Origin: Stomoxys calcitrans
Taxonomy: Eukaryota > Arthropoda > Insecta > Diptera > Muscidae
Assembly (NCBI RefSeq): GCF_963082655.1
Contig: NC_081554.1
Coordinates: forward strand, 191,920,206 to 191,984,205
Direction: 5' to 3'
Length of the DNA stretch: 64,000 nt
Shown: positions 54,730-64,000 of the stretch, piece by piece
Layout of the letters: every line of letters starts with the position of its first letter
How positions within the stretch are numbered: the stretch's first letter is position 1
Translations under genes and position numbers: made by a program
The notes under the pieces: model-generated
The model's input: only the letters and a program-made list of their open reading frames with translations
Told to the model about the DNA's origin: nothing
Databases searched by the model: none

Positions 54730-57700
54730 ATGACATCTCGCAATACCACCACAACGTCCAGCAGTACCATACGGACCGACTACGGCAGCACAACGTTGAA
54801 AATATCCATCGACAACAATACCTTGGATACGGACAGTGCCAGTATTGAGGATAACATTGTGGGCGTATATCAAAGTCTGCCCTATACCTCGACTACGAAT
54901 TTATATGCCAAATCTTCAATGTCGTCTCGATTTTCTAAAATGACCGTAGACACCATGTCCAAAAATGAGGCTCAACAGATTGGACAACGCATTGAATATC
55001 TGCTAAATGTCATCAATCAAATTTGCATTGGCTTCGTGACCATCTATATGAGTTGGATGTGCTTGCGCATGGGTTTAGCGGGAACAGCTCTTCATGCATG
55101 GCTGGTAACAATTGGGGTGAGTATGTGAACAATTCAACGATAACCTACCAAAATACCTGTCTCAATAAAATATATGTAATAAGAACAGAGATAAGTGTTC
55201 AACAGTTATTAAGAAAAAATTAAGTCAACATTGCTTTTTTAAGCCGGTTTGCTCTTTTCAGAAGTGTAGGGTGTTTTTTTTTAGAGAGAAAGAGTTGCTT
55301 GATTGGGGCTACATCAATTTGTGAACCGATTCAATGTATGTTTAAAATTATAACAGCATTCAGCATGGAACATTTCAGCCTTAACAACAGTAAGGGTCAT
55401 ACCATACACCAAAACAGGGTCATATGAGTCTACACATAGATATAGCCCTAATATAAACAATACACCCAATTAGACTTGTTGATCTTCTAGAAGACTCAGT
55501 TTGCTGCCGATTTAGCTAATATTTGGTATGGGAATGAAGATTTACATCCCGAAATATCCGCTTTGAGAGACTAAGTGCCTAAATTTTTGCCGATATGGCT
55601 ATGAATTACACGTTTGTCTCTAACAATAACACCTAATATTGGCCATATAGTTAAAATAGCCTTTAGAAGCCTCAGGTATTTTCCGACCAAAAACACTACT
55701 TCACGTGTGGCAACACAGAGTGACGCTCTCTTTCAAGCGTCAAAGATGAACAATTTTTAATTTTTCCGCATTGATTTTGTGGAATTTGTGTGCAGAGTTG
55801 AATTTTTTAAACGTGACGCTTAAAAACAAAGCTCCACGCGGTCATTCTGTTTTGACCTTAAACAGAATGAGCGCGTTGAAGAGCGTCGCGATGAAAAATG
55901 CAACTCTGCAAAAAAAAATCAACTCACAAAAGTTAAAAAAATGTTAACTTTGACGAAAAAAAAACACTACTTACGTGTAACAACACAGAATGACGGCCGT
56001 TTTCAAGCGTCAAAGTTAAAATTTTTTTTACTTTTCCGCGTTGCTTTTGTGTGCAGAGTTGCATTTTTGCAACTCTGACCCCCAATAACAAAGCTCAACT
56101 CGCTCATTCTGTTTTGGAGCTTCGCGTTGAAAAAGGCATCTTTGCAAAAAGATTTCAAAAATCAACTAAAAAAGTTAAACATTTTATAACTTTGACGACA
56201 AAAAACACTACTTACATGTGGCAGTACAGAATGGCGCTCGTTTTAAAGCGTCTAAGTTGAATTTTTTTCGGCGTTGCTTTTGTGGAATTTGTGTGCAGAG
56301 TTGCATTTTTGCAACGCTCAATAACAAAAGCTCAGCGCGCTCATTCTTTTTTGGCCTTTACACAAGATATATTCATTTACAGGCAGTGGTAGTTGCCCAA
56401 CAACAAAATCAGTAATTAGTGCAACTCTGATTTTGAGTATGTTACTAGTTCGCGCCATTTTTCGTTGCTTGTGTTTGTTATGGTCCTTAACTATAATACA
56501 CACGCATAACCAACACGCGTTGACTTCGCGAGAAAAAATTGTAATAATGTCATGTCTTTACGTGTGATATCGCCAGTGAACGAAGCTGAAAGCTTTTCGT
56601 CGGCTGCGACGGCTTAGTCAAAATCCCATTTGGCAACGGCGGCTGCATCAAATTTGTATTTTCACAAATTTATAGTTCGTTTGTTGTCCAGAATTTATTG
56701 TTCAAATTTGTTCAACGACCTAAAGCGTATTTATCCATATTTTTTTGATCAGGTCGGCGGCTCCAATTTAAACCGCACGAGCCGCCTCAAATTCATATTT
56801 ATATGAGAAGACCCACAAGACGTAAATTTGCAATATGTCGCAGATCGAGGAAATGCTTCCACAAGGTTAAATGTCAGTATACCTGTTGATCCGAATTTGA
56901 ACAAACCAAGTTATCCATCTATTGAACCCCATCCTCACCAAATGTGGTCTATAAATAAACCTGAGCCTCATGAGTTTGTCAAATTTTCTCATTTATGCTC
57001 CTTATTGGCGGTTGGGACAACATTTTCAACATGATGACTGGTGTAATGAAAGATCTCTTTTGCTGGGTTTTCGTCTGTGGTAAAGCCTTGTTTATGTCCC
57101 ACGTAAGGTCGGGACTGGTTTAAAGATGCAAGGTGCTACTCGAACCATGGGAAATCTGTCAGACTCCGTTGCGTCCCGGGCCGTCAAGGGGTGTCGGGGA
57201 ACATGGAAAACTACTAGCTGAAATCAGTGAGCCCTCTTCTATGCAAGTTTCTTGGTAGGTTGGACGTTGTCTACGATGACCGCGTGTACAAAGTTTGGAC
57301 TGGTGGTGTGGGTTGCAGTGTGGCGGAGTATTTCGCCAAACAGAAGATCGCTTATTCTGGGGCTGAAGATGCATATCTTCAGACTGCCTATGGGAGTTCT
57401 GACTGGTCATTGCAACGTTAGGACTTTAACGTGAGCACTGGGAGAAGTCGACATGGTGTGTGAAATTTTGTACAACGGTTTCCCCGGCGACTACTACAAT
57501 ATCTATAGAGTTTGGTCAAATTCGATTCGGATGTAGCTCCCATATTTATGTTTGTCCGATTTTGAGAAATATTGCAATAAACTGCTCATTTGTTAACCTA
57601 TTCTCTCGAAATTTGGCAGAAGGATTATATTGTGACTCGACATTTCATAGAAATCGGTTCAGATTTAGGTATAGCTGCCATATATGTATATCGCCCTATT

Positions 57701-60700
57701 TTTACTTCCAGAGCGAGCGCATTTATTGGCCAATCTTGGCAAAATTTCGCACAACTCACAACGAGATTTAGATATAGCTCTCTTATATATGATCGTCAGA
57801 TTTTGGGTATTTGTGTAATAATTCATCTAAAAACATCCGGCGAGGTCCATCAAAATTAGTTCAGAATAAGATGTAGCTCAAACTTTGTACTTATGGGGTA
57901 GGTGTAGGGTATTATACAGTCGGTTCCGCCCGACTTTTGCCTTTCCTTACTGGTTTATTGGAGGCGATCGTAGCGCAGAGGTTACCATGTCCGCCTATGA
58001 CGCTGAACGCCTGAGTTCGAATCCTGGCGAGACCAACAGAAAAAATTTTCTGCGGTGGTTTTCCCTCCTAATGCTGGCAACATTTGTGAGGTACTATGCC
58101 ATGTAAAACTTCTCTCCAAAGAGGTGTCGTACTGCGGCACGCCGTTCGGACTTATCATTGAGCTTAAACTTGAATCGGACTGCACTCATTGATATGTGAG
58201 AAGTTGGCCTCTGTTCCTTACTGGAATGTTCATGGGCAAAATTTGCATTCTTACTGTCTACACCACTACTGTGGTGCAGGGTATTATAACTTAGTGAAAT
58301 TGTTTGTGACACCCAGAAGGAAGAGAGATAGACCCATTGATAAATATACCGATCGATTCAGAATCACTTTCTGATACGATTTGGGTATGTCCGTCTGCCC
58401 ATGTTAATTGGCGTACAAAGTACAGATCGCGATTTTTATCCGATGGTCTTCACTTTTGGCACAATCATTTTCTTGGGCTTAGAGACAAAACCTATTGAAA
58501 TTGGGAAAAATCGGTTCAGATTTCGATATAGCTTCCGTATATATGTTCGTCCTATTTGGACTTAAATTGCAATTAATCGTCATTTGTAAACCGATTCTCA
58601 CGAAACTTTGCACGAGGGATTCTCTTATAAGCCTCGACATTATTGGTGAATTTCATAGGAGTCGGTACAGATTTAGATATAGCTTCCATACATATGTTCG
58701 TCCGATTTCGACTAGTATTGCAATAATTTGGTCGTTTGTTAGCCGATTCACACGAAAATCGACACAAAGGATTCCCTTATGACTGACAGATTTAGATATA
58801 GCTCCCATATATATTTTCGTCCGATTTTGAATAACACTCAATAATTTAGTAATTTGTTAACAGATTATTACAAAATTTGGTACAAAGGTTTCTGAATTTC
58901 ATAGAGATTTTTTTAAGTTTTAGATATAGCTCCCATATATATGCGTTTCCCGATTTTCAACTTACGGGAAAAGTCCCAAACCTGTCACTGGATAAATACT
59001 TTTAACGGAGATAACATTAGTTAGCAAATATATTTAACGGATAAGCAATTGTTAACAATAACAAAGTGACTTTTTAAACAAGTAAAAAGGCGTTAAGTTT
59101 CGAACTTTGGATACACATCACCTCGGGTAATTGTATAAATCACGTTTCGTCAAAATGCATACATAATGCCCCATAGCAGCTATATCGGAATATATTCCGA
59201 TTTGGACCAAACACTAATAAGTACAAGTCATTGTTCAATTGTGTATAACAAAACATTGGTCTTTTTAGTAGCTATATCTAAAAATAAACCGATCTGAACC
59301 AATACGACACGGATGTCGAGAAGCCTAACCTAAATCACTGTGTCAAATTTCAGTGAAATCGGATTATAAATGGGCCAAGACTTTAAATCGAGATATCGGC
59401 TTAAGAAAAATGTCGAAGAGTCTTACACAACTCACTGGCCTAAATTTCGGCAATATCCGACAACAAAAGTGCCTGCTTATGAACAAAAAAAAATCTGTGC
59501 AAAGTTTCAGATCAATATATCTATTTTTTAAGACTGTAGCGTGATTTCAACAGACTTTATAGGATCGAAAATGAATATTTCGATGTGTTGCAAACGGAAA
59601 GACAAAATGAATATACCCCCATCCTTCGGTGGTGTGTATAAATATTTCACAATCATAAGTTATGACAATTGAAACTGTTCACTCCCTTAAGGATAGTGCT
59701 GTGACAGCTAACTAGTTATCCAGTTTAGGACCGGTATATTTGGGACAATTGACTACACATTTCCTGTAGGGCACTTTTAAAGCCTATTCTAAAGCCTATT
59801 TTTTTAAAATTATACATATCAAATTTAAGCAAATTTTTAATTTGACGACTTAGCCTGCATATCCAATGTGATGTAGGATATCAAAAGGTCGGCTTCGCCT
59901 GACTTTAGCCCGTCCTTACTTGTTTCTTACTAAATCCCATTCGTGCGAGTTCAACCGCTTAGCCTGCATATCCAATGTGGTGTAGGGTATCAAAAGGTCG
60001 GCTTCGCCCCACTTTAGTCCGTCCTTATCTGTTTCTTTCTAAAACCCATTCGCGCGAGTTGGTTTGTTAGGTTTTTCTGACCAGAAAACAACTTTTCGGT
60101 CATGCGTTTAGCCACCCCCGTACTTCAAACCTCCCAAAGTTGCATGCTATACGGTACAGGTTATACTCAAGCCGAAATAAATTTTTTAACTTGGCAAAGT
60201 ATCTTCAAACAAATAAAGATATGGTAAATGCCCTTTTTTTCTATGGACGGGGCCATCCATTGCTTTCGAATGGCATAGAACACTTGACCAGACTATATGC
60301 AAATCGTGTTGAGGCAAGCGTTTACTTATTAGTCAACTCAAATTCAATATCTATTGATTTTCATGACTAGATAATTAATTGTATGCTATGATTTGATGCA
60401 GGTTCACACTATAAGCTATCACGTATTTGGGGATGTGCGAATTTGCGTGTTTTACACACCACTCCAATGTTTTGAAATCTAGGTTTTCAAATCTTTTGCT
60501 TATCACTTAAGATAATAAACGAAAGACGTTGAAATCTAACAGCCAAAATATATACAAATATTAGGGTGTGCCTTAACAATTTGATTAAAAATATATTATA
60601 TATATTTTATTCAATATTGTTGTTTTTAATTCAAGCTCGAGGTCATTCTGGTTTTTCTCTTTTCTTTATTATTTATGCATCGAATTTCGATGAAATGCAT

Positions 60701-62121
60701 TCTCAAGATATGATCTACAACAAATTAAATTTATTTTTAAACTATTGACATCACTGTTTCTATTTTTTGTTTTTATTAAACTTACATATCTAAATGAGAA
60801 ACAAAACACAAACAATAACCTTATAGTTATGCGACCATCTTCAACAGTCCTTGTCTGCTTTGCTACTGTTTTGTAGTTTTTCTTATTGGACGTTATTCAC
60901 TCGCTGTACCAACAGTCTATATGTAGTTGCTCGCACATCCCGCTGTGTCTGCTTTGTAATTCATGCGTCTTGTTGTTGTCGTGTTGATGATGTGTAGCGT
61001 TTCTAGCGTTAGTTTCTTGTTGTAATTTATCTCGTTATCTATTTTTTTTACTCTCTCTAAGTCTGGCTCATGGTGTTCTCTTGCACAGTTATCTGCTAAT
61101 GCCGTTGTTTTGATGTGTGTTTCTTTCTACTCCTTAATTTAATGTTAGATTTATGTCCTGCCAGTCTAGTTTTTATTTTTGGTGGTTCCGATAAATAATT
61201 TTGGCATCCGGTAGTTTATCTCCATTGCATTTGATCTGGTATACTACATTCGATTTCTCCATATTATCTAATTTCGTCTTTATGTCAGTAAATTGTGTTT
61301 GTGGCTTTGTGTGCGATTTTGTAAAAAGAGAAACAGTGATGTCAATAGTTTTAAAAATGAATTTAATTTGTTGTAGATCATTCCTGAAAATGCATTTCAT
61401 TGAAATGCGAAATATTGATGCATAAATAATAAAGAAAAGAGAAAAACCAGAAAGACCTCGAGCTTGAAATAAAAACAACAATATTGAATAAATAAGGTCG
61501 AGTTAAAAGTAATCAACATATATATTTTATTATTATTTCACCTGTCTTTAGTTTTCCTTTCTTATGGCCGAAGCCATAATGTGCCACTACAATCACAATG
61601 TGCTGACATTCAACTATCGCAGGACTACAAAAACCACTATGCACTGGATGCTACAGTCTTTAGGTGGTGCTTGTGGCATTGCGGGTGTGCTCATCAAATG
61701 TATACAAAAAGGTTTTCTATTGCAATCGACTCATGGCAAACTGGGTAAGCCATTGTTACTTTCAAATTCTGGCTATTCTCTCTAAAACTAAACTTTTATT
61801 TCAGGGTTTGCTGCCTTTATACTTTGCTGCATCAGCATGTTGTCTGGACTGGCTGCCTTGTATTCAGTGCGTGTTAAAAAATTCCTAAGTCCACTTTTGA
61901 ACAAAACATTCCACAATGTTTTGGGTATTGCAACATTTGCAGTGGCTTTGGTGGCCCATTTTTATGGCTATAACACTGGGTTCTTTTCACGCAAAAGTCC
62001 CTCCAATGATTTTACCATCCTTATGAAGGTTTTGACACTAATGACCCTGTGCTTATCCTCATGGGGTCCTTTAAAATCATTGCTTCATAAAATGCGTAGC
62101 ATAATTAAGACTTTCAGTTAA
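54730..62121 (+). CDS. Cytochrome b561 domain protein (b561-C) with Ser/Thr-rich N-terminal extension
   Basis: Exons 54730-55116, 61552-61744 and 61805-62121 give 298 residues; introns 6435 and 60 bp, phase 0 and phase 1, with good GTGAGT and GTAAGC donors. The first about 75 residues are Ser/Thr-rich and polar, absent from b561-B, probably cytosolic. Then a hydrophobic segment (VINQICIGFVTIYMSWMC) and the b561 core with His in ALHAWL, MHWML, THGKLG and TFHNVLG; the last helix ends WGPLKSLLHK. Very similar to b561-B. Start chosen as the first ATG in an A-rich context (AAAAAATGACA); a later Met could also serve. AATAAA at 62292-62297. Intron 1 holds many transposon remnants. Confidence 0.88.
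55683..56362. repeat. Three imperfect ~240-275-bp tandem units with internal palindromes
   Basis: AAAAACACTACTT recurs at about 55688, 55963 and 56203. Each unit carries CACAGAATGACG-type and GCTCATTCTGTTTT-type inverted ends. The middle unit has a perfect 10-bp hairpin CAGAGTTGCA-TTTT-TGCAACTCTG (56054-56077). No coding content. It lies in b561-C intron 1; the rest of the intron up to 55680 shows nothing clear. Confidence 0.75.
56365..56560. repeat. Dispersed repeat D copy
   Basis: TATTCATTTACAGGCAGTGG, TTGCCCAACAACAAAATC and GTCCTTAACTATAATACAC match the other copies. 56560-57225 after it shows nothing recognisable. Confidence 0.7.
57228..57445 (+). mobile_element. LINE C-terminal fragment
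   Basis: The frame at 57252 ends in MGVLTGHCNVRTLT, the conserved C-terminal region of RNase H-bearing LINEs (compare VLTGHC at 10255). It is short and truncated on both sides. Confidence 0.5.
57446..57956. repeat. Family 3 repeat, three units and hairpin end
   Basis: Units with TAGCTCCCATATTTATGTTTG, then GGGTATTATACAGTCGG and the hairpin GTCGG-ttccgc-CCGAC, then TTTGCCTTTCCTTACTGG. Confidence 0.75.
57957..58250 (+). mobile_element. SINE, full length; best copy in the window
   Basis: A-box GTAGCGCAGAGGTTACC, B-box GAGTTCGAATCC (about 58013-58024), body GGCAACATTTGTGAGG, CTCTCCAAAGAGG, GCACGCCGTTCGGAC, and 3' end GGAATGTTCATGGGCAAAAT. Inserted exactly between two family 3 arrays. Confidence 0.88.
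58251..59000. repeat. Family 3 repeat, about 4 units
   Basis: Starts with the CTACACCACTACTGTGGTGCAGGG block; units repeat TTAGATATAGCTCCCATATA and CGTCCGATTT at about 150-bp spacing. Confidence 0.75.
59080..59640. repeat. Family 2 repeat, both ends and 2 units
   Basis: Starts AACAAGTAAAAAGGCGTTAAG, ends CCCCCATCCTTCGGTGGTG. A short deleted copy, showing both termini within 560 bp. Confidence 0.75.
59845..60065. repeat. 109-bp direct duplication of a repeat end
   Basis: TAGCCTGCATATCCAATGTG starts at 59851 and 59960. Both copies contain the hairpin GTCGGCTTCGCC and the GTCCTTA(C/T)(T/C)TGTTTC end, so two termini of a fourth related family lie in tandem. Confidence 0.75.
60066..60609. other. 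No gene recognised
   Basis: A 76-codon frame at 60140-60370 has no known domain. The rest is A/T-rich. Confidence 0.3.
60610..61500 (-). mobile_element. Penelope-like element fragment with GIY-YIG region and inverted flanks
   Basis: The minus-strand frame at 61481-61173 carries KSNVVYQIKCNGD..KIIY, the first part of a Penelope GIY-YIG endonuclease. Frameshifted pieces continue leftwards (ALADNCAREHHEPDLE, KLTLETLHIINT). The two ends (60610-60765 and 61330-61495) are about 85-90% identical inverted copies starting TTCAATATTGTTGTTTTTA. Inverted partial copies are a known habit of Penelope elements. No RT domain remains. Confidence 0.75.
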
Positions 62122-62319
62122 AAGGAGTATTCAGTTAAGGGTATGAAAAATGCATGCATAAAAATTACCACCATTGAATAGTGTGATTAAAACTAAGACT
62201 CAGTAAATTATAAATTTAGTCTATAGTTCTAGATATACCATAAAGATATAATTCAAAATGGTTCGAATTTTTTAATTAAAAAAAATCATGTAATAAATTT
62301 AAAATTTGTTTATTTTATT

Positions 62320-62680
62320 ATACCCTCCATCATGCAAGTGAGTCTGCAAAAGACTACCACCCTTACCTAACCTAACCTAATCATAGGATAGGGGAATACT
62401 AATTTCGTCATTCCGTTTATAACAAATTTAAATATTGATCCAACAATATATACATATTCTTGATCGTCTTGACATTCTGAGATTCTAAGTCGTTTTAGCC
62501 ATGTCGGCCCATCCATCAAAAGCACGCTAGCTTTCGAAAGAGTAAAGCTAGGCGCTTAAAATTTGGACTAATAAAACATCTTATTAGTGTGGGTCGATTG
62601 GGTTTGTTAATGGGTCATATTCGTTCATGTTTTGATATAGCTCCCATATAAATCGATCTCCCGATTATATTGTTGTTTTA
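62320..62680. repeat. Family 1 repeat, end block and one unit
   Basis: TTATACCCTCCATCATGCAAG is interrupted by a CCTAACCTAACC stretch (62370-62382). It then continues with ATTTCGTCATTCCGTTTATAAC, TAGCTTTCGAAAGAG and CTCCCATATAAATCG. Placed 200 bp 3' of b561-C. Confidence 0.65.
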
Positions 62681-62834
62681 GCCACATTTTCATGTGAAGC
62701 TCCTGTATGTGAGCAAGTTCGTTCCATTCCAAAGGACCATTCACCGCGGGAACAAGATGTCCATTGGTTATTTAAAGGCGCCAATAACCTGCCTTGTCAT
62801 AACGAGCATCGTAAGCATATACTGCTTACTTTTG

Positions 62835-62930
62835 AGAAAAATAAAATTATTACCGACACCTATAAGCTTGACATTTAATGTCAAATTTCGAGAACACCAA
62901 AATTTCTCTGTTACTTCAATCCTCTTTGCA
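62835..62930. repeat. Dispersed repeat E2 copy
   Basis: ATTATTACCGACACCTATAAG and the hairpin TTGACATT-TA-ATGTCAA match 14420-14520. Confidence 0.7.
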
Positions 62931-63049
62931 ATGTAATCATGAGATGTGTTTAATAAGCATAGCATTCTGATTGATGAAATAGTATAGACAACAACCATCT
63001 AAGTAACAGAGTTGAACATGATAGTGGAGTCAAAAACAAAACAAGCAGA

Positions 63050-63235
63050 GCCATAGATAAATTATATATAGATAAAGAATTTGAAGTTCGCACATAGACT
63101 GTTTGATGGCGCGTGTGAATATATATAAATGAGATTTCTAAGAACATGATGTAAGCAGAATTCTGCTCTTATAGTCATGCTGTTTGCGTCGCTTGCATTT
63201 TCTAAATATTTATTATTTTCTTTGCCGTGAAGTAA
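63050..63235. repeat. Dispersed repeat E1 copy
   Basis: Matches 14095-14320 (AGATAAATTATATATAGATA.., TAAGCAGAATTCTGCTCTT). The order E2 then E1 here is the reverse of the first locus. Confidence 0.7.
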
Positions 63236-63264
63236 ACTGCAGTTTAATTAACGTATATATGGTT

Positions 63265-63700
63265 CAGCTCAAAAAATATTTGGGTTTAACTGCCATATAG
63301 ACCGATCTTGCAATTTTCGGTCTTAAGCCCGTTAAAAGTGTATTTTTATGCGATTTTGCTGAAATTTAAAATAGTCAGTTGCATTGCATTAAGATCCCCC
63401 GACATCCGACTTATATATGTGAATATCAAATTTTATTAAGATATAGCTGCCATATACCGATCTGCCGACTTAGGAACTTTAGCCCATAACATTTGCATTT
63501 ATTACATGATTTCGCTGAAATTCGAAGGATCTAGTATCGCTTGAAATTCTTGGCAATTACGGTTCTGAATCACATATGGTGCAGATCAGCCCTTATTTGG
63601 ATATATGTAACTATGGATATACAGTGGAGTTATTATGAACGAGGTGATATATTTATTCGTGGTTCGATACGGCCGAACTTACTACGTTTTTACATGTTAA
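63265..63700. repeat. Family 2 units ending in a family 1-type terminus
   Basis: Units with ACTGCCATATAGACCGATC and TTTGCTGAAATTTAAAATAG are followed by GGTTCGATACGGCCGAACTTACTACG, the hairpin end otherwise seen on family 1. The 63541 frame starts inside this repeat. Confidence 0.65.
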
Positions 63701-64000
63701 AGCATCTGGGAGGATACATATGCAATCCTTCATGTTTCATTGTAGAAAATTCCCATTACATCGAAGAAACAATTTGTCCTGCTTCATTCAATCGCATAGT
63801 GTTTGATAATTACTTTTGTCAGGAGCTCAGTGATATAGGAGAAATCCTACAGAAGTTTTAAAATTTATTTTTTAATTTTCTTTCAATGTATTTTGATTTT
63901 CCAAAAAACATCTAAAACTGTATTATAATTACCTTAGATGAAGCCATGTATGTCTCTTTAGATATTCCAAACAAAGTGAAGTGAAGATAAGTGAACCTTC
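63701..64000. other. No confirmed gene
   Basis: An open stretch to 63861 (about 55 codons after the repeat) has no recognised domain. The rest is A/T-rich to the window end. Confidence 0.3.

Noticed and set aside
60140..60370. 76-codon frame in b561-C intron 1
   Set aside because: No known domain, no homologue recognised, and it lies among transposon debris.
63541..63861. 106-codon frame at the window end
   Set aside because: Its first half is repeat sequence with a family 1 terminus; the remainder has no recognised domain or splice support.

Overview
The window is nuclear DNA from a higher fly, most likely a calyptrate/muscid. The evidence is a ref(2)P (p62/sequestosome) gene with short GT-AG introns, insect-type cytochrome b561 genes, and very dense dipteran-type transposon sequence. 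About nine tenths is repeats, with real genes as small islands. The species assignment is inference from repeat style, not proof.

Layout. 1-4757: a BEL/Pao LTR retrotransposon on the minus strand, with a 1395-codon frame still open at the window edge and its 5' LTR at 4303-4757. It appears to sit in the first intron of ref(2)P, whose remaining exons follow at 5332-7335 (end of PB1, ZZ finger, disordered middle, UBA). 8673-9548: a cytochrome b561 gene on the minus strand (b561-A), convergent with ref(2)P. 9.7-17.4 kb: LINE pieces, a dispersed ~153-bp-unit repeat, a hAT-like element with an 8-bp target duplication, and hairpins. 17680-18234: a small two-exon gene encoding a PB1 domain only, with its intron at the same codon and phase as ref(2)P; I read it as a ref(2)P paralogue without ZZ and UBA. 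18.5-44 kb: decayed RTE-like and I/LOA-like LINEs, a Ty3/gypsy remnant, a deleted mariner, SINEs, and long stretches of 153-bp-unit repeats. 44098-46269: a 41-bp minisatellite of about 53 copies. 46777-50351 and 54730-62121: two more b561 genes on the plus strand (b561-B and b561-C), with first introns of 2.8 and 6.4 kb filled by repeats. b561-C intron 1 also carries a Penelope-like GIY-YIG fragment with long inverted flanks.

Function. ref(2)P is an autophagy receptor and signalling scaffold; the PB1-only paralogue could bind PB1 partners but not ubiquitin. The three b561 proteins should be multi-pass, di-heme, trans-membrane electron carriers (ascorbate-linked ferric reductase type). They share intron positions and phases, and the middle exon is exactly 193 nt in all three, so they arose by local DNA duplication. 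From memory, Drosophila ref(2)P at 37F also lies near b561-family genes, so this may be a conserved neighbourhood; that needs a synteny check.

The most unusual features are the PB1-only paralogue, the double-palindrome minisatellite with its higher-order repeat, and the finding that three superficially different repeat families share one ~153-bp unit and a terminal hairpin.
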